Source: CAZNYG01 sp964577205
Lineage (GTDB): Bacteria; Elusimicrobiota; Endomicrobiia; Endomicrobiales; CAIRNS01
Assembly (NCBI GenBank): GCA_964577205.1
Contig: CAZNYG010000006.1
Span: 1-42,355 of the forward strand
Direction of reading: 5' to 3'
Length of the DNA: 42,355 nucleotides
Positions 30,876 through 38,924 of this stretch are shown here, in pieces (the stretch's first letter is position 1; each line of letters begins with the position of its first letter). The notes beneath the pieces are model-generated. The model saw only the letters and a list, made by a program, of their open reading frames with translations. It was not told where the DNA came from and made no database searches. Both the position numbers and the translations under genes were made by a program.

Positions 30876-31694
30876 TTATAATACCGAGATAAAAGCCAGT
30901 ATCGAAACCAGCCAGAGCCAGTCCGCCGGCCTTGTCTTGAAGGCTTCAAATACCTTTGGCTCTCCGCTGAAGCCACGCGAGAGCATCGCGGAGTATACCT
31001 GGTTGTTCATTTGATAAGACCGCAGCCAGAGGTGCGCCATGTTCCATGCCACGATGTCCCTGCCGCGCCGGTGGCCCACGGCCGAGCCGGTCCTGCTCTT
31101 TATGGCCGTGTGCGTATGCTCGATTGTCCCTATGAAAAGGTATATGTAGCGGTAACACATTCCGAACGTCATGACGAACACGCGCGGTATCCCGAATCCC
31201 CGCATCGATTTAAGGAGAACATCATGTTTTGTAGTCAGGGACAGCAGTATGGCGAAGGAAACCGACACGGTCACGCGGGCTATGAAAAGGGCGACGGTAT
31301 GTATGCCTTCAAAAGAGATCGAGAACCGGCCGCTGAACAGCGGGAAACCGAACGCTTCCCTGCCGGGAGTAATACCGCTGAGAGCCGCCGGCAGAACAAC
31401 AACCAGAGAGAATAACGGCACAAAGAACCATGTCCGCTTGAGAAAGTAGAGTATGTTGATACGTGAAAGCGCGGCCAGTGCCAGGCAAAAAAGATAAAGG
31501 CAGCCGAGGGCCGTTAATTCACGTGTAAAAAGAGCCTGCAGGATGCACAGAAGCAGCCCGCAGGCTTTTGATCTGGGGTCAAGCGCCTGGAGCAGCCCCG
31601 CGCGCGACGCGTGCTCTTCGGAATGGACTGAATCCTTGATGAACGCAAGGGTGCCCATCAGCGAACGTTCGACGAAATTATTCCTTTTTCTCAT
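30876..31694 (-). CDS. cbiQ: CbiQ-type ECF transporter permease (T component)
   Basis: This integral membrane coupling protein links the ATPase to the CbiM substrate component. The 272-residue protein has several hydrophobic helices (LLLCILQALFTREL, LGCLYLFCLALAAL, TWFFVPLFSLVVVLPAAL, VTVSVSFAILLSL) and the CbiQ coupling region (MNNQVYSAMLSRGFSGEP), which resembles the AxxARG motif. The start is ATG 31694 inside the end of cbiN, with AGGA seven bases upstream; another frame from 31736 is longer but lacks support. It overlaps cbiN by 17 bases and precedes cbiO by 2. Confidence 0.9.
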   Translation of the reverse strand: MRKRNNFVERSLMGTLAFIKDSVHSEEHASRAGLLQALDPRSKACGLLLCILQALFTRELTALGCLYLFCLALAALSRINILYFLKRTWFFVPLFSLVVVLPAALSGITPGREAFGFPLFSGRFSISFEGIHTVALFIARVTVSVSFAILLSLTTKHDVLLKSMRGFGIPRVFVMTFGMCYRYIYLFIGTIEHTHTAIKSRTGSAVGHRRGRDIVAWNMAHLWLRSYQMNNQVYSAMLSRGFSGEPKVFEAFKTRPADWLWLVSILAFISVL

Positions 31695-32025
31695 TTTCTT
31701 TTCCTGTGACGGCCCTGCCGATGAGCGCGGTGACAATGACGGTGGCCGCGATCCCGATGACCGCCGAAAGGATGTATGAAAAGCTCAAACGGACGAGATC
31801 GTTCCCTTCCGATCCCCCCAATGTGTAATCGGGGAGCGGCGCGCGCCACAGGCTGGAGAGCTTCTCAAGCCCGCCGGGCACATATCCCGTCATGGCCGCG
31901 ATCTCATCCGCGCTCCATTCCCCCCATGCGGCCCCCGCTTTAAACAGTTCAGGCAGGATCAATCCTGCCGGAGACAAAAGGACGAGAAGGCCTATTCCGA
32001 TCCAGAGCTTCTTGGTAGTTCTCAT
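31678..32025 (-). CDS. CbiN/NikN-type small subunit (PDGLE-like)
   Basis: This is the small membrane subunit of cobalt/nickel ECF transporters. The 115-residue protein has an N-terminal helix (LWIGIGLLVLLSPAGLIL), a periplasmic part with VPGGLEKLSSLWRAPLPDYTLGG, and a C-terminal helix (YILSAVIGIAATVIVTALIG). The PGGLEKL...PLPDY segment is the PDGLE-domain pattern of CbiN/NikN proteins. The start overlaps the cbiM stop (ATGA), and the end overlaps cbiQ by 17 bases. Tight overlaps indicate coupled translation of a complex. Confidence 0.85.
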   Translation of the reverse strand: MRTTKKLWIGIGLLVLLSPAGLILPELFKAGAAWGEWSADEIAAMTGYVPGGLEKLSSLWRAPLPDYTLGGSEGNDLVRLSFSYILSAVIGIAATVIVTALIGRAVTGKENEKKE

Positions 32026-32711
32026 GGGCGTGCTCTTTCGGCGTCATGTAAAAGGCCGGGGTCCTGCTTCTGCAGGTATTTTACGACCAGCGCCGTGACA
32101 ACAGCCTCTATCCACCCGAAGAGGATAAGGTGTTCTCCCAGCATGGCGGTGAGCGCCGTCCGGAATCCATAAGGGCAGTAAAGGGGGCGGCCCTCAGCCG
32201 TATGGTGGAGGAGAGGCTGGGCCCCGAACTCCAATCCGGCGGCAAGCGCGGCCGCGTTAAGGCCGATATACGCCCCTATCCCGGCAGCGATCACTCTTCT
32301 GCCTGATGAGGGCGGAGCGCCGATGGACAGCAGGCGATAGACATAGTATCCGGCAAAGACGAGCACGAAGGACATGTTAAAACAGTTCGCGCCGATCGCC
32401 GTAATGCCTCCGTCGCCGAAAAGAAGGGCCTGTATCACCAGAGCGACGGTAACCGCTATGCAGGCAGCCCATGGGCCGAGGAGTATCGCTGCCAGCACAC
32501 CTCCGACCGCGTGCCCTGTTGTACCACAGGGCACGGGGACGTTGAACATCATGATGACAAAACTGAAGGCCGCGCCGATCGCCAGAAGCGGGACCTGGCG
32601 GGACCTGAGGTCCCTGCCGACGATCCTGGAGCAGACGGCCCAGACAGGCAGCATGACTGCGAAAAAAAAGCCGCTGGTGACGGGGCCAAGATAACCGTCT
32701 GGAATGTGCAT
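32022..32711 (-). CDS. cbiM: CbiM/NikM-type nickel/cobalt substrate-binding membrane protein
   Basis: This is the substrate-specific (S) component of the transporter. The 229-residue protein begins MHIPDGYLGP, the hallmark N-terminus, where the amino end and His2 bind the metal in NikM structures. Further features are CGTTGHAVGGVLAAILLGP (second metal histidine) and several hydrophobic helices, including AIGANCFNMSFVLVFAGYYVY and LILFGWIEAVVTALVV. With upstream nikR and a His-rich CbiO, nickel is more likely than cobalt. It ends in overlap with cbiN. Confidence 0.93.
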   Translation of the reverse strand: MHIPDGYLGPVTSGFFFAVMLPVWAVCSRIVGRDLRSRQVPLLAIGAAFSFVIMMFNVPVPCGTTGHAVGGVLAAILLGPWAACIAVTVALVIQALLFGDGGITAIGANCFNMSFVLVFAGYYVYRLLSIGAPPSSGRRVIAAGIGAYIGLNAAALAAGLEFGAQPLLHHTAEGRPLYCPYGFRTALTAMLGEHLILFGWIEAVVTALVVKYLQKQDPGLLHDAERARP

Positions 32712-32721
32712 TCAGTGCCTC

Positions 32722-33621
32722 CTAAAAAGAGTAAACGAGCGTGCACACGACGGCGTCATAGGCATCCGTGTTTGTTCCGGAGACGACGCGCTGACAACCG
32801 AGAAGCGTCTGGACGGTATCGTTAGACCAGCCGATGCCAGGCGCCAGCAATAGGCTGCTTGAGCGGGAATCGGCAACCGTGGCGCCTTCCTGCACCGTAT
32901 CGTTCTGAAGGATACCGTTAGCTTCAAGTAGAAGATTGAATCCGCGGCGCATGACGTATTCAACGCCGAGGTCATAGTTGACATAAGAGCCGTAGCGGAC
33001 CGTCGCCCCATCGGCGACCGTTTCAAGCGGGAAGCTTATAGACGCGTCCGCGTGCAGGATGAAAGGCCGGAGATGTTTTGAGGCGCATAAACCGAAGCCG
33101 GGGTCCCAGGAGCCTGTCCCGAGCAGGTCATAACCATTCTTTTCCGGGTCGCCCTTCTCGTATTTTCCCGTCGGAACCTTGACCTGAACGATCGCGGTTA
33201 ATTCCGGAGCTTTCACGCTTTCGGGGGAAAGGCCGTAACGAAGGAAAAGAAAGGAATCAGTGAACCCGTGAACGATGATCTCCATGCCGGACTGAGAAAT
33301 AAAAGACTGTTGAAAGGTGAACTGGCCGGCGAGTTCAAGGCGGCCGGAAACACCGTACTGAAAAAATAGCGATTCCTGAAAATGATCGCGACTGTCACCG
33401 TCCGGCAGGGCCGCGTGCTGTCCGTTACCGTCGAACGCGCCTCTGTCGCGGAAATAGAAAACATAAGGCTGTATCGTAAGCCCGTCCTTTTCGCAAAGCC
33501 CGGCGGTCCACGTCGTCAGGGGTCCGGTGGTGGCTGGGGGCCATTCTTCGGCTCGTCCCGCGCCGGGATTGGCCGACAGTATCAGTAAAGCTGATACGAA
33601 CAACAGTGGTATTTGGAACAT
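32722..33621 (-). CDS. Putative outer-membrane beta-barrel protein in the nickel operon
   Basis: I do not recognise a named gene. The 299-residue protein has a signal peptide (MFQIPLLFVSALLILSANPGAGRAEE, cut near residue 23). After it come many alternating hydrophobic strands (LTIQPYVFYF, LFFQYGVSGRLELAGQFTF, LTAIVQVKVPTG, GYVNYDLGVEYVM-like) and a C-terminal LVYSF ending in Phe, which is the outer-membrane insertion signature. It resembles the transporter/phenol-degradation MetA family of barrels. It lies 10 bases before cbiM and 28 after nikR, so it is probably the outer-membrane part of nickel uptake. The inference rests on context. Confidence 0.7.
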   Translation of the reverse strand: MFQIPLLFVSALLILSANPGAGRAEEWPPATTGPLTTWTAGLCEKDGLTIQPYVFYFRDRGAFDGNGQHAALPDGDSRDHFQESLFFQYGVSGRLELAGQFTFQQSFISQSGMEIIVHGFTDSFLFLRYGLSPESVKAPELTAIVQVKVPTGKYEKGDPEKNGYDLLGTGSWDPGFGLCASKHLRPFILHADASISFPLETVADGATVRYGSYVNYDLGVEYVMRRGFNLLLEANGILQNDTVQEGATVADSRSSSLLLAPGIGWSNDTVQTLLGCQRVVSGTNTDAYDAVVCTLVYSF

Positions 33622-33649
33622 TTGGTCCTCCGCGTGTGTGGAAGGGTAT

Positions 33650-34063
33650 TCAATCTTCCGTTGTGGTGATAAGTTTCAACTGCGCGTGTTTGACGCCCTT
33701 GGAAGCCCTCAACTGGCGCGCCAGTTTTTCTATGGCCTGATGTTCCCCTCTGACCACGATGATCTCAAAGCAGTTGTGGTGGTCGAGATGTATGTGCTGG
33801 GTGGAAAGTATAATATCCTGGCAGTCATGCTGGATATCGGTGAGCCTGTTCATCAGTTCCCGGCGGTGATGGTCGTAAACGATGTCGATGGTGCCGATGA
33901 CCTCGGTGTTGTCTTCGGATATTCTGGCGCTCACTACGGCCTGTCGGATAAGGTCTTCTATGGCTTTTGAACGGGTGGGATAATCCTGACCTTCGATCAG
34001 CCTGTCGAACTCCTGGAGCAGTTCCTTCGTCATCGAAATACCGAAGCGGATCAGCTGTGACAT
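33650..34063 (-). CDS. nikR: Nickel-responsive regulator NikR
   Basis: This ribbon-helix-helix repressor binds DNA when nickel occupies its ACT-like domain. The 137-residue protein has the RHH N-terminus (LIRFGISMTKELLQEFDRLIEGQDYPTRSKAIEDLIRQ). The C-terminal domain keeps the metal residues in YDHHRREL and HIHLDHHNCFEIIVV (His, His, Cys). It is the first gene of the nickel operon, followed by the barrel protein and the ECF genes, so it likely represses its own operon when nickel is plentiful. A possible half-site overlaps its promoter. Confidence 0.93.
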   Translation of the reverse strand: MSQLIRFGISMTKELLQEFDRLIEGQDYPTRSKAIEDLIRQAVVSARISEDNTEVIGTIDIVYDHHRRELMNRLTDIQHDCQDIILSTQHIHLDHHNCFEIIVVRGEHQAIEKLARQLRASKGVKHAQLKLITTTED

Positions 34064-34093
34064 ACGGGTATCTCCTGTTCAGCGGTCAAAGGC

Positions 34094-34139
34094 TGTATAC
34101 GAATGCGATAATAGTAACACATTTATGCAACAAATTCAA
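34094..34139 (-). promoter_or_regulatory. nikR promoter with possible NikR half-site
   Basis: On the minus strand TTGAAT (34139-34134) and TACTAT (34116-34111) are 17 bases apart, a moderate promoter. GTGTTAC (34120-34114) overlaps the -10 box and equals the half-site GTGTTAC reported for deltaproteobacterial NikR. The expected partner GTAACAC at 13-14 bases spacing is only weakly matched (GTATACA at 34100-34094). Confidence 0.4.
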
Positions 34140-34247
34140 GTGTCCGGTTGTCTAACATAATAACATGTTCCACAACAATTTTACACGTATTTCAGCGTAT
34201 TTCCTCCGCGTTAAAGTAAAAAACAGCAGGGAAAGGAGGTGGGTGTC

Positions 34248-34481
34248 ATGACTCAGCGGGAATTCATCAGGCTTGAAGCGAAGGCTCTTTCCATCGTGAA
34301 CAACAAGGACTGCATGATGGTATGGAAGGCGGTAGAATGCGGGGCGCTTGAAATGCTTCGCGTCTACGCGGAAGCAAAGAATTACGACGTCGATCTTAAT
34401 GAGCTGGTGGATGTCCTATGGTTCTCGATCTGCAGCGATGAATCAAGGCAGGATGAAAAAACCGTGCGGATATTGTCATGA
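34248..34481 (+). CDS. Small protein of unknown function
   Basis: I do not recognise this family. The gene encodes 77 residues starting MTQREFIRLEAKALSIVNN. The start is supported by AAGGAGGT seven bases before ATG 34248, an excellent ribosome binding site, so it is likely translated. The protein is soluble and mixed helical by composition, with three Cys (NKDCMMVW, AVECGAL, FSICSDES) and an acidic end. It is divergent from nikR and ends exactly where the convergent phosphohexomutase gene ends, without a gap. A role in nickel physiology is only a positional guess. Confidence 0.65.
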   Translation: MTQREFIRLEAKALSIVNNKDCMMVWKAVECGALEMLRVYAEAKNYDVDLNELVDVLWFSICSDESRQDEKTVRILS

Positions 34482-35900
34482 TCAACGACGGCAGGATGTC
34501 GGTGAAAGCTTCCTGACGACGCCGTTACCCCACGAAATGATCTTTTTAGTCCGCTCGAAAGAAGAAGATTCCGAGTAGACCCGGATGACGGGCTCCGTGC
34601 CCGACGGCCTTAACAAAAGCCAGGAGTCGTCTTCAAGGATGAATTCGATGCCGTCATAATCCCTGATCTCCCTGACCGCGCGTCCCGCGATCCTGGAAGG
34701 CGCCGCGCCGCGCAGCGTTCGGACGAAATCGTCCTTGGGTATCCCGGGATTCCGGAAATCGGTGCGCAGATAGCAGGAAGCGCCGTATTTCTTTTCGATC
34801 TCCCTGAGCAGTACCGACATTCTCTTCCCGGTCACCGCAAGCATTTCAACCAGCATCAGCGAGTTAAGGATCCCGTCCCTTTCTGGCAGGTAAGCGCCGT
34901 ACCCGTACCCGCCGCTCTCTTCCCCGCCCATAAGCACGTCCTCATTTTCAAAACGCTCCGCGATGTACTTGAACCCGACCGGGACTTCTTCCCACTCGAG
35001 CCCTTTGTCCTTTGCCATGCGTTCGCTCACGTATCCGAGCGAGATCGTCTGCACCACTTTCCCCTTCATGCCTTTGTAGTGGCAAAGATAATGAAGAAGC
35101 AGCGGAAATACCTGGTGCGGAGTCAGGTAACGCCCTTTGTCGTCGACGACCCCGATGCGGTCCGCGTCGCCGTCGGTGGCAAGGCCGGCTGCCGCGCCCG
35201 AAGCGTTTACCGCCCGTTTGAGGTCGCCCAGCCATGCCTCGATCGGTTCCGGGTGGAGGCCGCCGAACAAAGGGTCGGGCGCCGCGTGGATCGATCGGAT
35301 ATTGATGCCGGATCTTTCCAGCAGGCGCGGAAGATACCCTATCCCGGCTCCATACATGGGATCGGCGATAAGGGTCATGTGCGATCTGCGGATGGCCTTC
35401 ATGTCGACAAAGCCGCTGACGCGCCTCAGGTAGGCGTCGGTAAGGTCCGCCTCCGTTATCGATCCTCCGTCAAAAGACCCCTTCGAAGGGGATCCGAGGT
35501 ATGATTCGAAAGCCGCCGTCACCGTTTCCGGAGCCGACCCGCCGCGGGATGTTTTGAATTTTATGCCGTTGAAATCGGGAGGATTGTGGCTCGCGGAGAT
35601 CATGATGCCGCCATGAGCGCGGCGGTCAACGACGCTGGAAGAGAGCGCCGGTGTTGAAAGCGCCGAACGGCTGAGGATCGTCTCGCAACCGTTCGCCCGC
35701 AGGACGCCGGAAACTGCGCGCGCGAAGGCGGCTGAATGAAAACGCGTGTCATACCCTACGGTAACACGCGGCGCGGCTGAAAGGGTGCGCAAATGGCGGG
35801 CGATGGCGGAAGCCACGTGGCGGACATTATCGAACGTGAAATCTTCGGCTATAACGGCACGCCATCCATCTGTGCCGAAACGAATACGCGGCGCGGTCAT
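34482..35900 (-). CDS. Phosphohexomutase (phosphoglucomutase/phosphomannomutase family)
   Basis: This enzyme of the alpha-D-phosphohexomutase superfamily interconverts hexose 1- and 6-phosphates. The 472-residue protein shows the four loops: active-site serine in MISASHNPPDFNG, metal loop TDGDADRIG, sugar loop GGEESGGYGYG, and phosphate loop RPSGTEPVIRVYSE. The N-terminus is IRFGTDGWRAVIAEDF. The sugar loop GEESGG is found in phosphoglucomutases and some phosphomannomutases, so the substrate is not settled. ATG 35900 lies eight bases after GAGG; the longer frame begins at GTG 35936. It follows the cupin gene by 19 bases. Their link suggests sugar-nucleotide or polysaccharide synthesis. Confidence 0.93.
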   Translation of the reverse strand: MTAPRIRFGTDGWRAVIAEDFTFDNVRHVASAIARHLRTLSAAPRVTVGYDTRFHSAAFARAVSGVLRANGCETILSRSALSTPALSSSVVDRRAHGGIMISASHNPPDFNGIKFKTSRGGSAPETVTAAFESYLGSPSKGSFDGGSITEADLTDAYLRRVSGFVDMKAIRRSHMTLIADPMYGAGIGYLPRLLERSGINIRSIHAAPDPLFGGLHPEPIEAWLGDLKRAVNASGAAAGLATDGDADRIGVVDDKGRYLTPHQVFPLLLHYLCHYKGMKGKVVQTISLGYVSERMAKDKGLEWEEVPVGFKYIAERFENEDVLMGGEESGGYGYGAYLPERDGILNSLMLVEMLAVTGKRMSVLLREIEKKYGASCYLRTDFRNPGIPKDDFVRTLRGAAPSRIAGRAVREIRDYDGIEFILEDDSWLLLRPSGTEPVIRVYSESSSFERTKKIISWGNGVVRKLSPTSCRR

Positions 35901-35919
35901 TAGAATATCCTCGTGGTTA

Positions 35920-36291
35920 TTATTTTTTTCCCGCACCGATCAGCTTTCGGTGATAGTCATCCTGAAGGCGTACGATATCGGAAAGTTCCGGGGTTGAAAC
36001 TTCTATCATGCGGGTGTCTTCAAGAGCCTCTGAACGGTGAATGGTGAGTGGCGGAAGATGAAGAATGCCGCCGGGCTTGAGTATGCGGCATTTCATGGGG
36101 CCTTTCTTAGGGCCAAAACGGCAACGCAGCATGCCTTCCAGGATATAAAAGGTTTCTTCTTTGAACTTATGATACTGAAGGCTGAGGCGGTGCCCCTTGC
36201 GGATTATTATAAGTTTGCCGGCATACTTGCCGCACAGAGCGAACAGCCTTTCTTCGCCCCAGGGTTTTTTTATGATCTTGATGCGTGTCAC
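35920..36291 (-). CDS. Cupin protein, mannose-6-phosphate isomerase type II-like
   Basis: This 123-residue single-domain cupin has the sequence pattern of the C-terminal isomerase domain of bifunctional GDP-mannose pyrophosphorylase/phosphomannose isomerase. It has KKPWGEERLFALC, GHRLSLQYHKFKEETFYILEG (metal motif 1) and GGILHLPPLTIHRSEAL (metal motif 2). The start is GTG 36291, preceded by AAGGA with seven bases spacing. It is followed by the phosphohexomutase, so it may act as a mannose- or glucose-6-phosphate isomerase that feeds this mutase. Only the cupin fold is certain. Confidence 0.8.
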   Translation of the reverse strand: MTRIKIIKKPWGEERLFALCGKYAGKLIIIRKGHRLSLQYHKFKEETFYILEGMLRCRFGPKKGPMKCRILKPGGILHLPPLTIHRSEALEDTRMIEVSTPELSDIVRLQDDYHRKLIGAGKK

Positions 36292-36340
36292 TTGTCTATC
36301 CTTATATTACTTGAAATCGGCGCTTCAGCCGGGTTCAAGG

Positions 36341-36369
36341 ATTATAGAAAATATTGACGGAATTGACAA
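36341..36369 (-). promoter_or_regulatory. Promoter of cupin-phosphohexomutase operon
   Basis: On the minus strand TTGTCA (36369-36364) and TATAAT (36346-36341) are 17 bases apart. The -35 box overlaps that of the divergent dCMP deaminase promoter by five bases. Confidence 0.75.
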
Positions 36370-36392
36370 GGCGGCGGGCTATATGGTTTAAT
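36363..36392 (+). promoter_or_regulatory. Promoter of dCMP deaminase, leaderless
   Basis: TTGACA (36363-36368) and TTTAAT (36387-36392) have an 18-base spacer. Counting about seven bases from the -10 box puts the start at 36399, the A of the ATG itself, and there is no ribosome binding site upstream. Confidence 0.55.
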
Positions 36393-36398
36393 ACTGAA

Positions 36399-36890
36399 AT
36401 GCCCGCTAAAAAAATAAAAGGCCGCCCTGACTGGGACGACTATTTCATGAAGATGGCGCTGCTCGTCGCGGAGCGTTCAACGTGCCGCCGGCACCACGTC
36501 GGCGCGGTGATAGTGCGAGATAAAAGGATACTTACGACCGGTTACAACGGCGCCGCGTCGGGTATCAGGGACTGCCTGCTGCTGGGGTGCCTGAGGGACA
36601 AACTGAAAATACCTTCGGGTCATCGCCACGAGATCTGCCGGGCCATACATGCCGAGCAGAACGCGATAATACAGGCAGGCCTGCATGGGATAAACATCCG
36701 CGGCGCAGCGATCTACTGCACGCATTCCCCGTGCATCCTTTGCGCCAAGATGCTGGCCAATGCCGGCATTAAACGTTTCATCATGTGCACCGATTACGCT
36801 GACGATTCCTTCAAAGCACTTTTCAAAGAAGCGGGCATTGCCTGGCAAAAGATCAGGCGTCCAGGCCTTTCCATCTCCATCCTCGACTGA
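36399..36890 (+). CDS. dCMP deaminase family protein
   Basis: This zinc enzyme deaminates dCMP to dUMP, a source of thymidylate. The 163-residue protein has the catalytic HAEQNAI (His and Glu) and the cysteine pair PCILC, together with RRHHVGAVIVRDKRILTTGYNGAASGIRDC. The insert after GIRDC with CLRDKLKIPSGHRHEICRAIHAE is typical of bacterial dCMP deaminase/ComEB. ATG 36399 gives the family N-terminus (RPDWDDYFMKMALLVAERSTC); an ATG at 36354 would lie in the promoter. It is convergent with the next gene, with 7 bases between them. Confidence 0.92.
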   Translation: MPAKKIKGRPDWDDYFMKMALLVAERSTCRRHHVGAVIVRDKRILTTGYNGAASGIRDCLLLGCLRDKLKIPSGHRHEICRAIHAEQNAIIQAGLHGINIRGAAIYCTHSPCILCAKMLANAGIKRFIMCTDYADDSFKALFKEAGIAWQKIRRPGLSISILD

Positions 36891-36897
36891 CGCGGCT

Positions 36898-38817
36898 TTA
36901 GAACTTGAACAACTCCTTCGCTTTCTTCTGCAGGTCCTCGGAGGCTTTCTGCTTCTGGCCTTCCAACGGGGAACTGATCTCCCCCTCTTTCTTCTTCGCT
37001 TCGGCCTGAACGATATCTATCCCGTCCTGAAGTTCCTTCAGTTTTCCCGAGAATAGTCCCAGCAGCTCATCCCTGCGGCTGTTGAACTGCGCCATGAGCT
37101 CCTGTCGTTTCTGCTCCGTCAATTTCGTGACTTCGGCGCGGACACGGTTGTTCAGTTCGGTCAGTTTCTGGCCTAAGACCGCGTTCATCCTTTCGGGCAG
37201 CAGGCGGTCGAGGTTCGATGAGACGGACATGTTCAAGCCGTCCGCGGTCCCCGTTACCCCGGCATTCACTTCGATATTGTTCACGCCGGCCCAGAGAGCG
37301 GCAAGAACTGAACGGACCTGATCGTCCTTATGAGCTTCATCGACCGTGTAGGAAAGGTTCTGCATGTTGAGGCCCAGGCTGCTGTTAATGGAGTCCCCCT
37401 TCAGGTTAAATGACGCCTTAAGCGTCCCGTTGCCCTGAGCGAAAGAGGGAAGGTAATCGGACGACGGCAATTTAAGGTCCGCGGCGGTCAGTCCCGCGAA
37501 CGTGATCCCGATACGGTCATCGGCTACGGATCCGGTATGGTCGAACAATCCGGCTACCTGGAGCTTACGCAAACCCTGCGCGCCTGAAAGGTCAAGGCGG
37601 ACGGGGCGTCCCCACAAGGCAGGATCGGAAGTGATATCGGTGATCGCGCCTTTGAAAGACAGGGGTTCCCCTTCTTTTCCCGGCCCGCCGGTCGTGCCGC
37701 TCAATGAGACGCGCTTGATAAGAAAATCAGGCGGATTGTTTAGTTTAGGGAAGCTGACGTCGTATCCCCTGAGGCGGGGCCGGACGACTTTCTGCGTTTT
37801 TCCCTCTTTTGGAGGCATATATTTGCGGATCATGTGCGTGTAGCGTGTTACCGTTTCGACGCGTCCGAGCCAGAGCGGACCGAACAGCGACCTTGAGATG
37901 TTGCTGAAGGAAAAGGACGGAAGCTTCAATTTGGAGGCAACATTCTTGATGTCACGGTCGGTCAGTTCGACGATCTTCGCGAGCATGTCTCGTGAATCGC
38001 CGAAATCGGTTTTGATCTTCGACTGGGCCGTCTTGATATCGTTCAGCGCCCTGACAAGTTCCTCTCTCGTCTGGTTGGCCTTCATAAGGCGTTCCCGCGC
38101 GGGGGCGATATCCTGCACGGTCTGTATCCGGATCGCCTGAAGGTCGCTGGCGGCCTCCTTCGCTTTCCGGATCCTGGCGTCTATGTCTAGGTTCTTATAA
38201 AAATCCTGGTAGTAGGCATAACGGGATTGCACGTCTGCCTGGATCTTTTCCATCTCGCGGACCGATCGGAGGTCGGCCAGAGTTACCGCTTTATCGACTG
38301 AAAAATCCTTGTAGAGATCCTGCGCGTCCCTGATGGCTTTGACGGGAGGGAGCGCTTCAAGTTCCGCCGAGGCTTTTGACCGTAATTCCGCCATAAGGCG
38401 CGCCGTCAGGCTGTTCCTGTCGTCACTGGCGTTCTTAGCGTCCGCTTTTTTTGCCTGGCGGGGAGGAAGCGCGCCTGATGCCGCGCGTTTGGTTCCCCAT
38501 CGTATCCCATCGGCGGACATATCGTCGATCACGAACTTCTTTGAAAAAAGAGGAAGAGGTTCCAGCGAAAAATGAATGGCGTCCGTTTCAAAAAGGTTTC
38601 TCCACACGTCATCCCTGTTAGCGACCCGCAGCCCGGTCACCCGCACCGAAAGGCCGCTGAAACGGGTCTTAAGCCCCGCTATCTCCACCCGGGCGCCGAA
38701 AATGAACTCGCCGGTCGATATGACGGAGCGCTTAATAATGGCGTCAAGAAAGAAAACCGTAAAAATGACGGTCAGTGCGGTAAATATAAGTGCGGGTATC
38801 ACGAATTTCCAGCGCAT
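36898..38817 (-). CDS. TIGR03545-type protein, AsmA-like envelope protein
   Basis: This is an uncharacterised 639-residue protein. It has one N-terminal transmembrane helix (FVIPALIFTALTVIFTVFFL, about 5-24). An AsmA-like beta segment follows, FGARVEIAGLKTRFSGLSVRV then NLFETDAIHFSLEPLPLFSKKFVIDDMSADGIRW. It resembles the AsmA pattern of VEIxxxxxxxxxxLxxxxVxN...LxLxLxPLLxxxxxIxxxxxDG. A long helical, likely coiled-coil, region (about 140-310) follows. The C-terminal part returns to beta strands (LKASFNLKGDSINSSLGLNMQ, GVTGTADGLNMSVSSNLDRLL), then ends in a charged coiled coil. The start has GGAGG six bases upstream. It pairs with the TIGR03546-type gene 107 bases upstream. The likely site is the inner membrane with a periplasmic body. 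The family name is a memory match; the AsmA likeness is inference. Confidence 0.75.
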   Translation of the reverse strand: MRWKFVIPALIFTALTVIFTVFFLDAIIKRSVISTGEFIFGARVEIAGLKTRFSGLSVRVTGLRVANRDDVWRNLFETDAIHFSLEPLPLFSKKFVIDDMSADGIRWGTKRAASGALPPRQAKKADAKNASDDRNSLTARLMAELRSKASAELEALPPVKAIRDAQDLYKDFSVDKAVTLADLRSVREMEKIQADVQSRYAYYQDFYKNLDIDARIRKAKEAASDLQAIRIQTVQDIAPARERLMKANQTREELVRALNDIKTAQSKIKTDFGDSRDMLAKIVELTDRDIKNVASKLKLPSFSFSNISRSLFGPLWLGRVETVTRYTHMIRKYMPPKEGKTQKVVRPRLRGYDVSFPKLNNPPDFLIKRVSLSGTTGGPGKEGEPLSFKGAITDITSDPALWGRPVRLDLSGAQGLRKLQVAGLFDHTGSVADDRIGITFAGLTAADLKLPSSDYLPSFAQGNGTLKASFNLKGDSINSSLGLNMQNLSYTVDEAHKDDQVRSVLAALWAGVNNIEVNAGVTGTADGLNMSVSSNLDRLLPERMNAVLGQKLTELNNRVRAEVTKLTEQKRQELMAQFNSRRDELLGLFSGKLKELQDGIDIVQAEAKKKEGEISSPLEGQKQKASEDLQKKAKELFKF

Positions 38818-38924
38818 AAGGAACCTCCAAAAACAATATTTCAAATTGAAAAATTTAAAATGCAAATTTAACGTCAACGGCTTTCAACAACTCTTGAAGT
38901 ACTATTGTGTCCGCCGCGTAACAC

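Noticed and set aside
34066..34247. A nickel/cobalt riboswitch or full NikR box upstream of nikR
   Set aside because: Only one good half-site (GTGTTAC) was found, and no conserved riboswitch core could be recognised.
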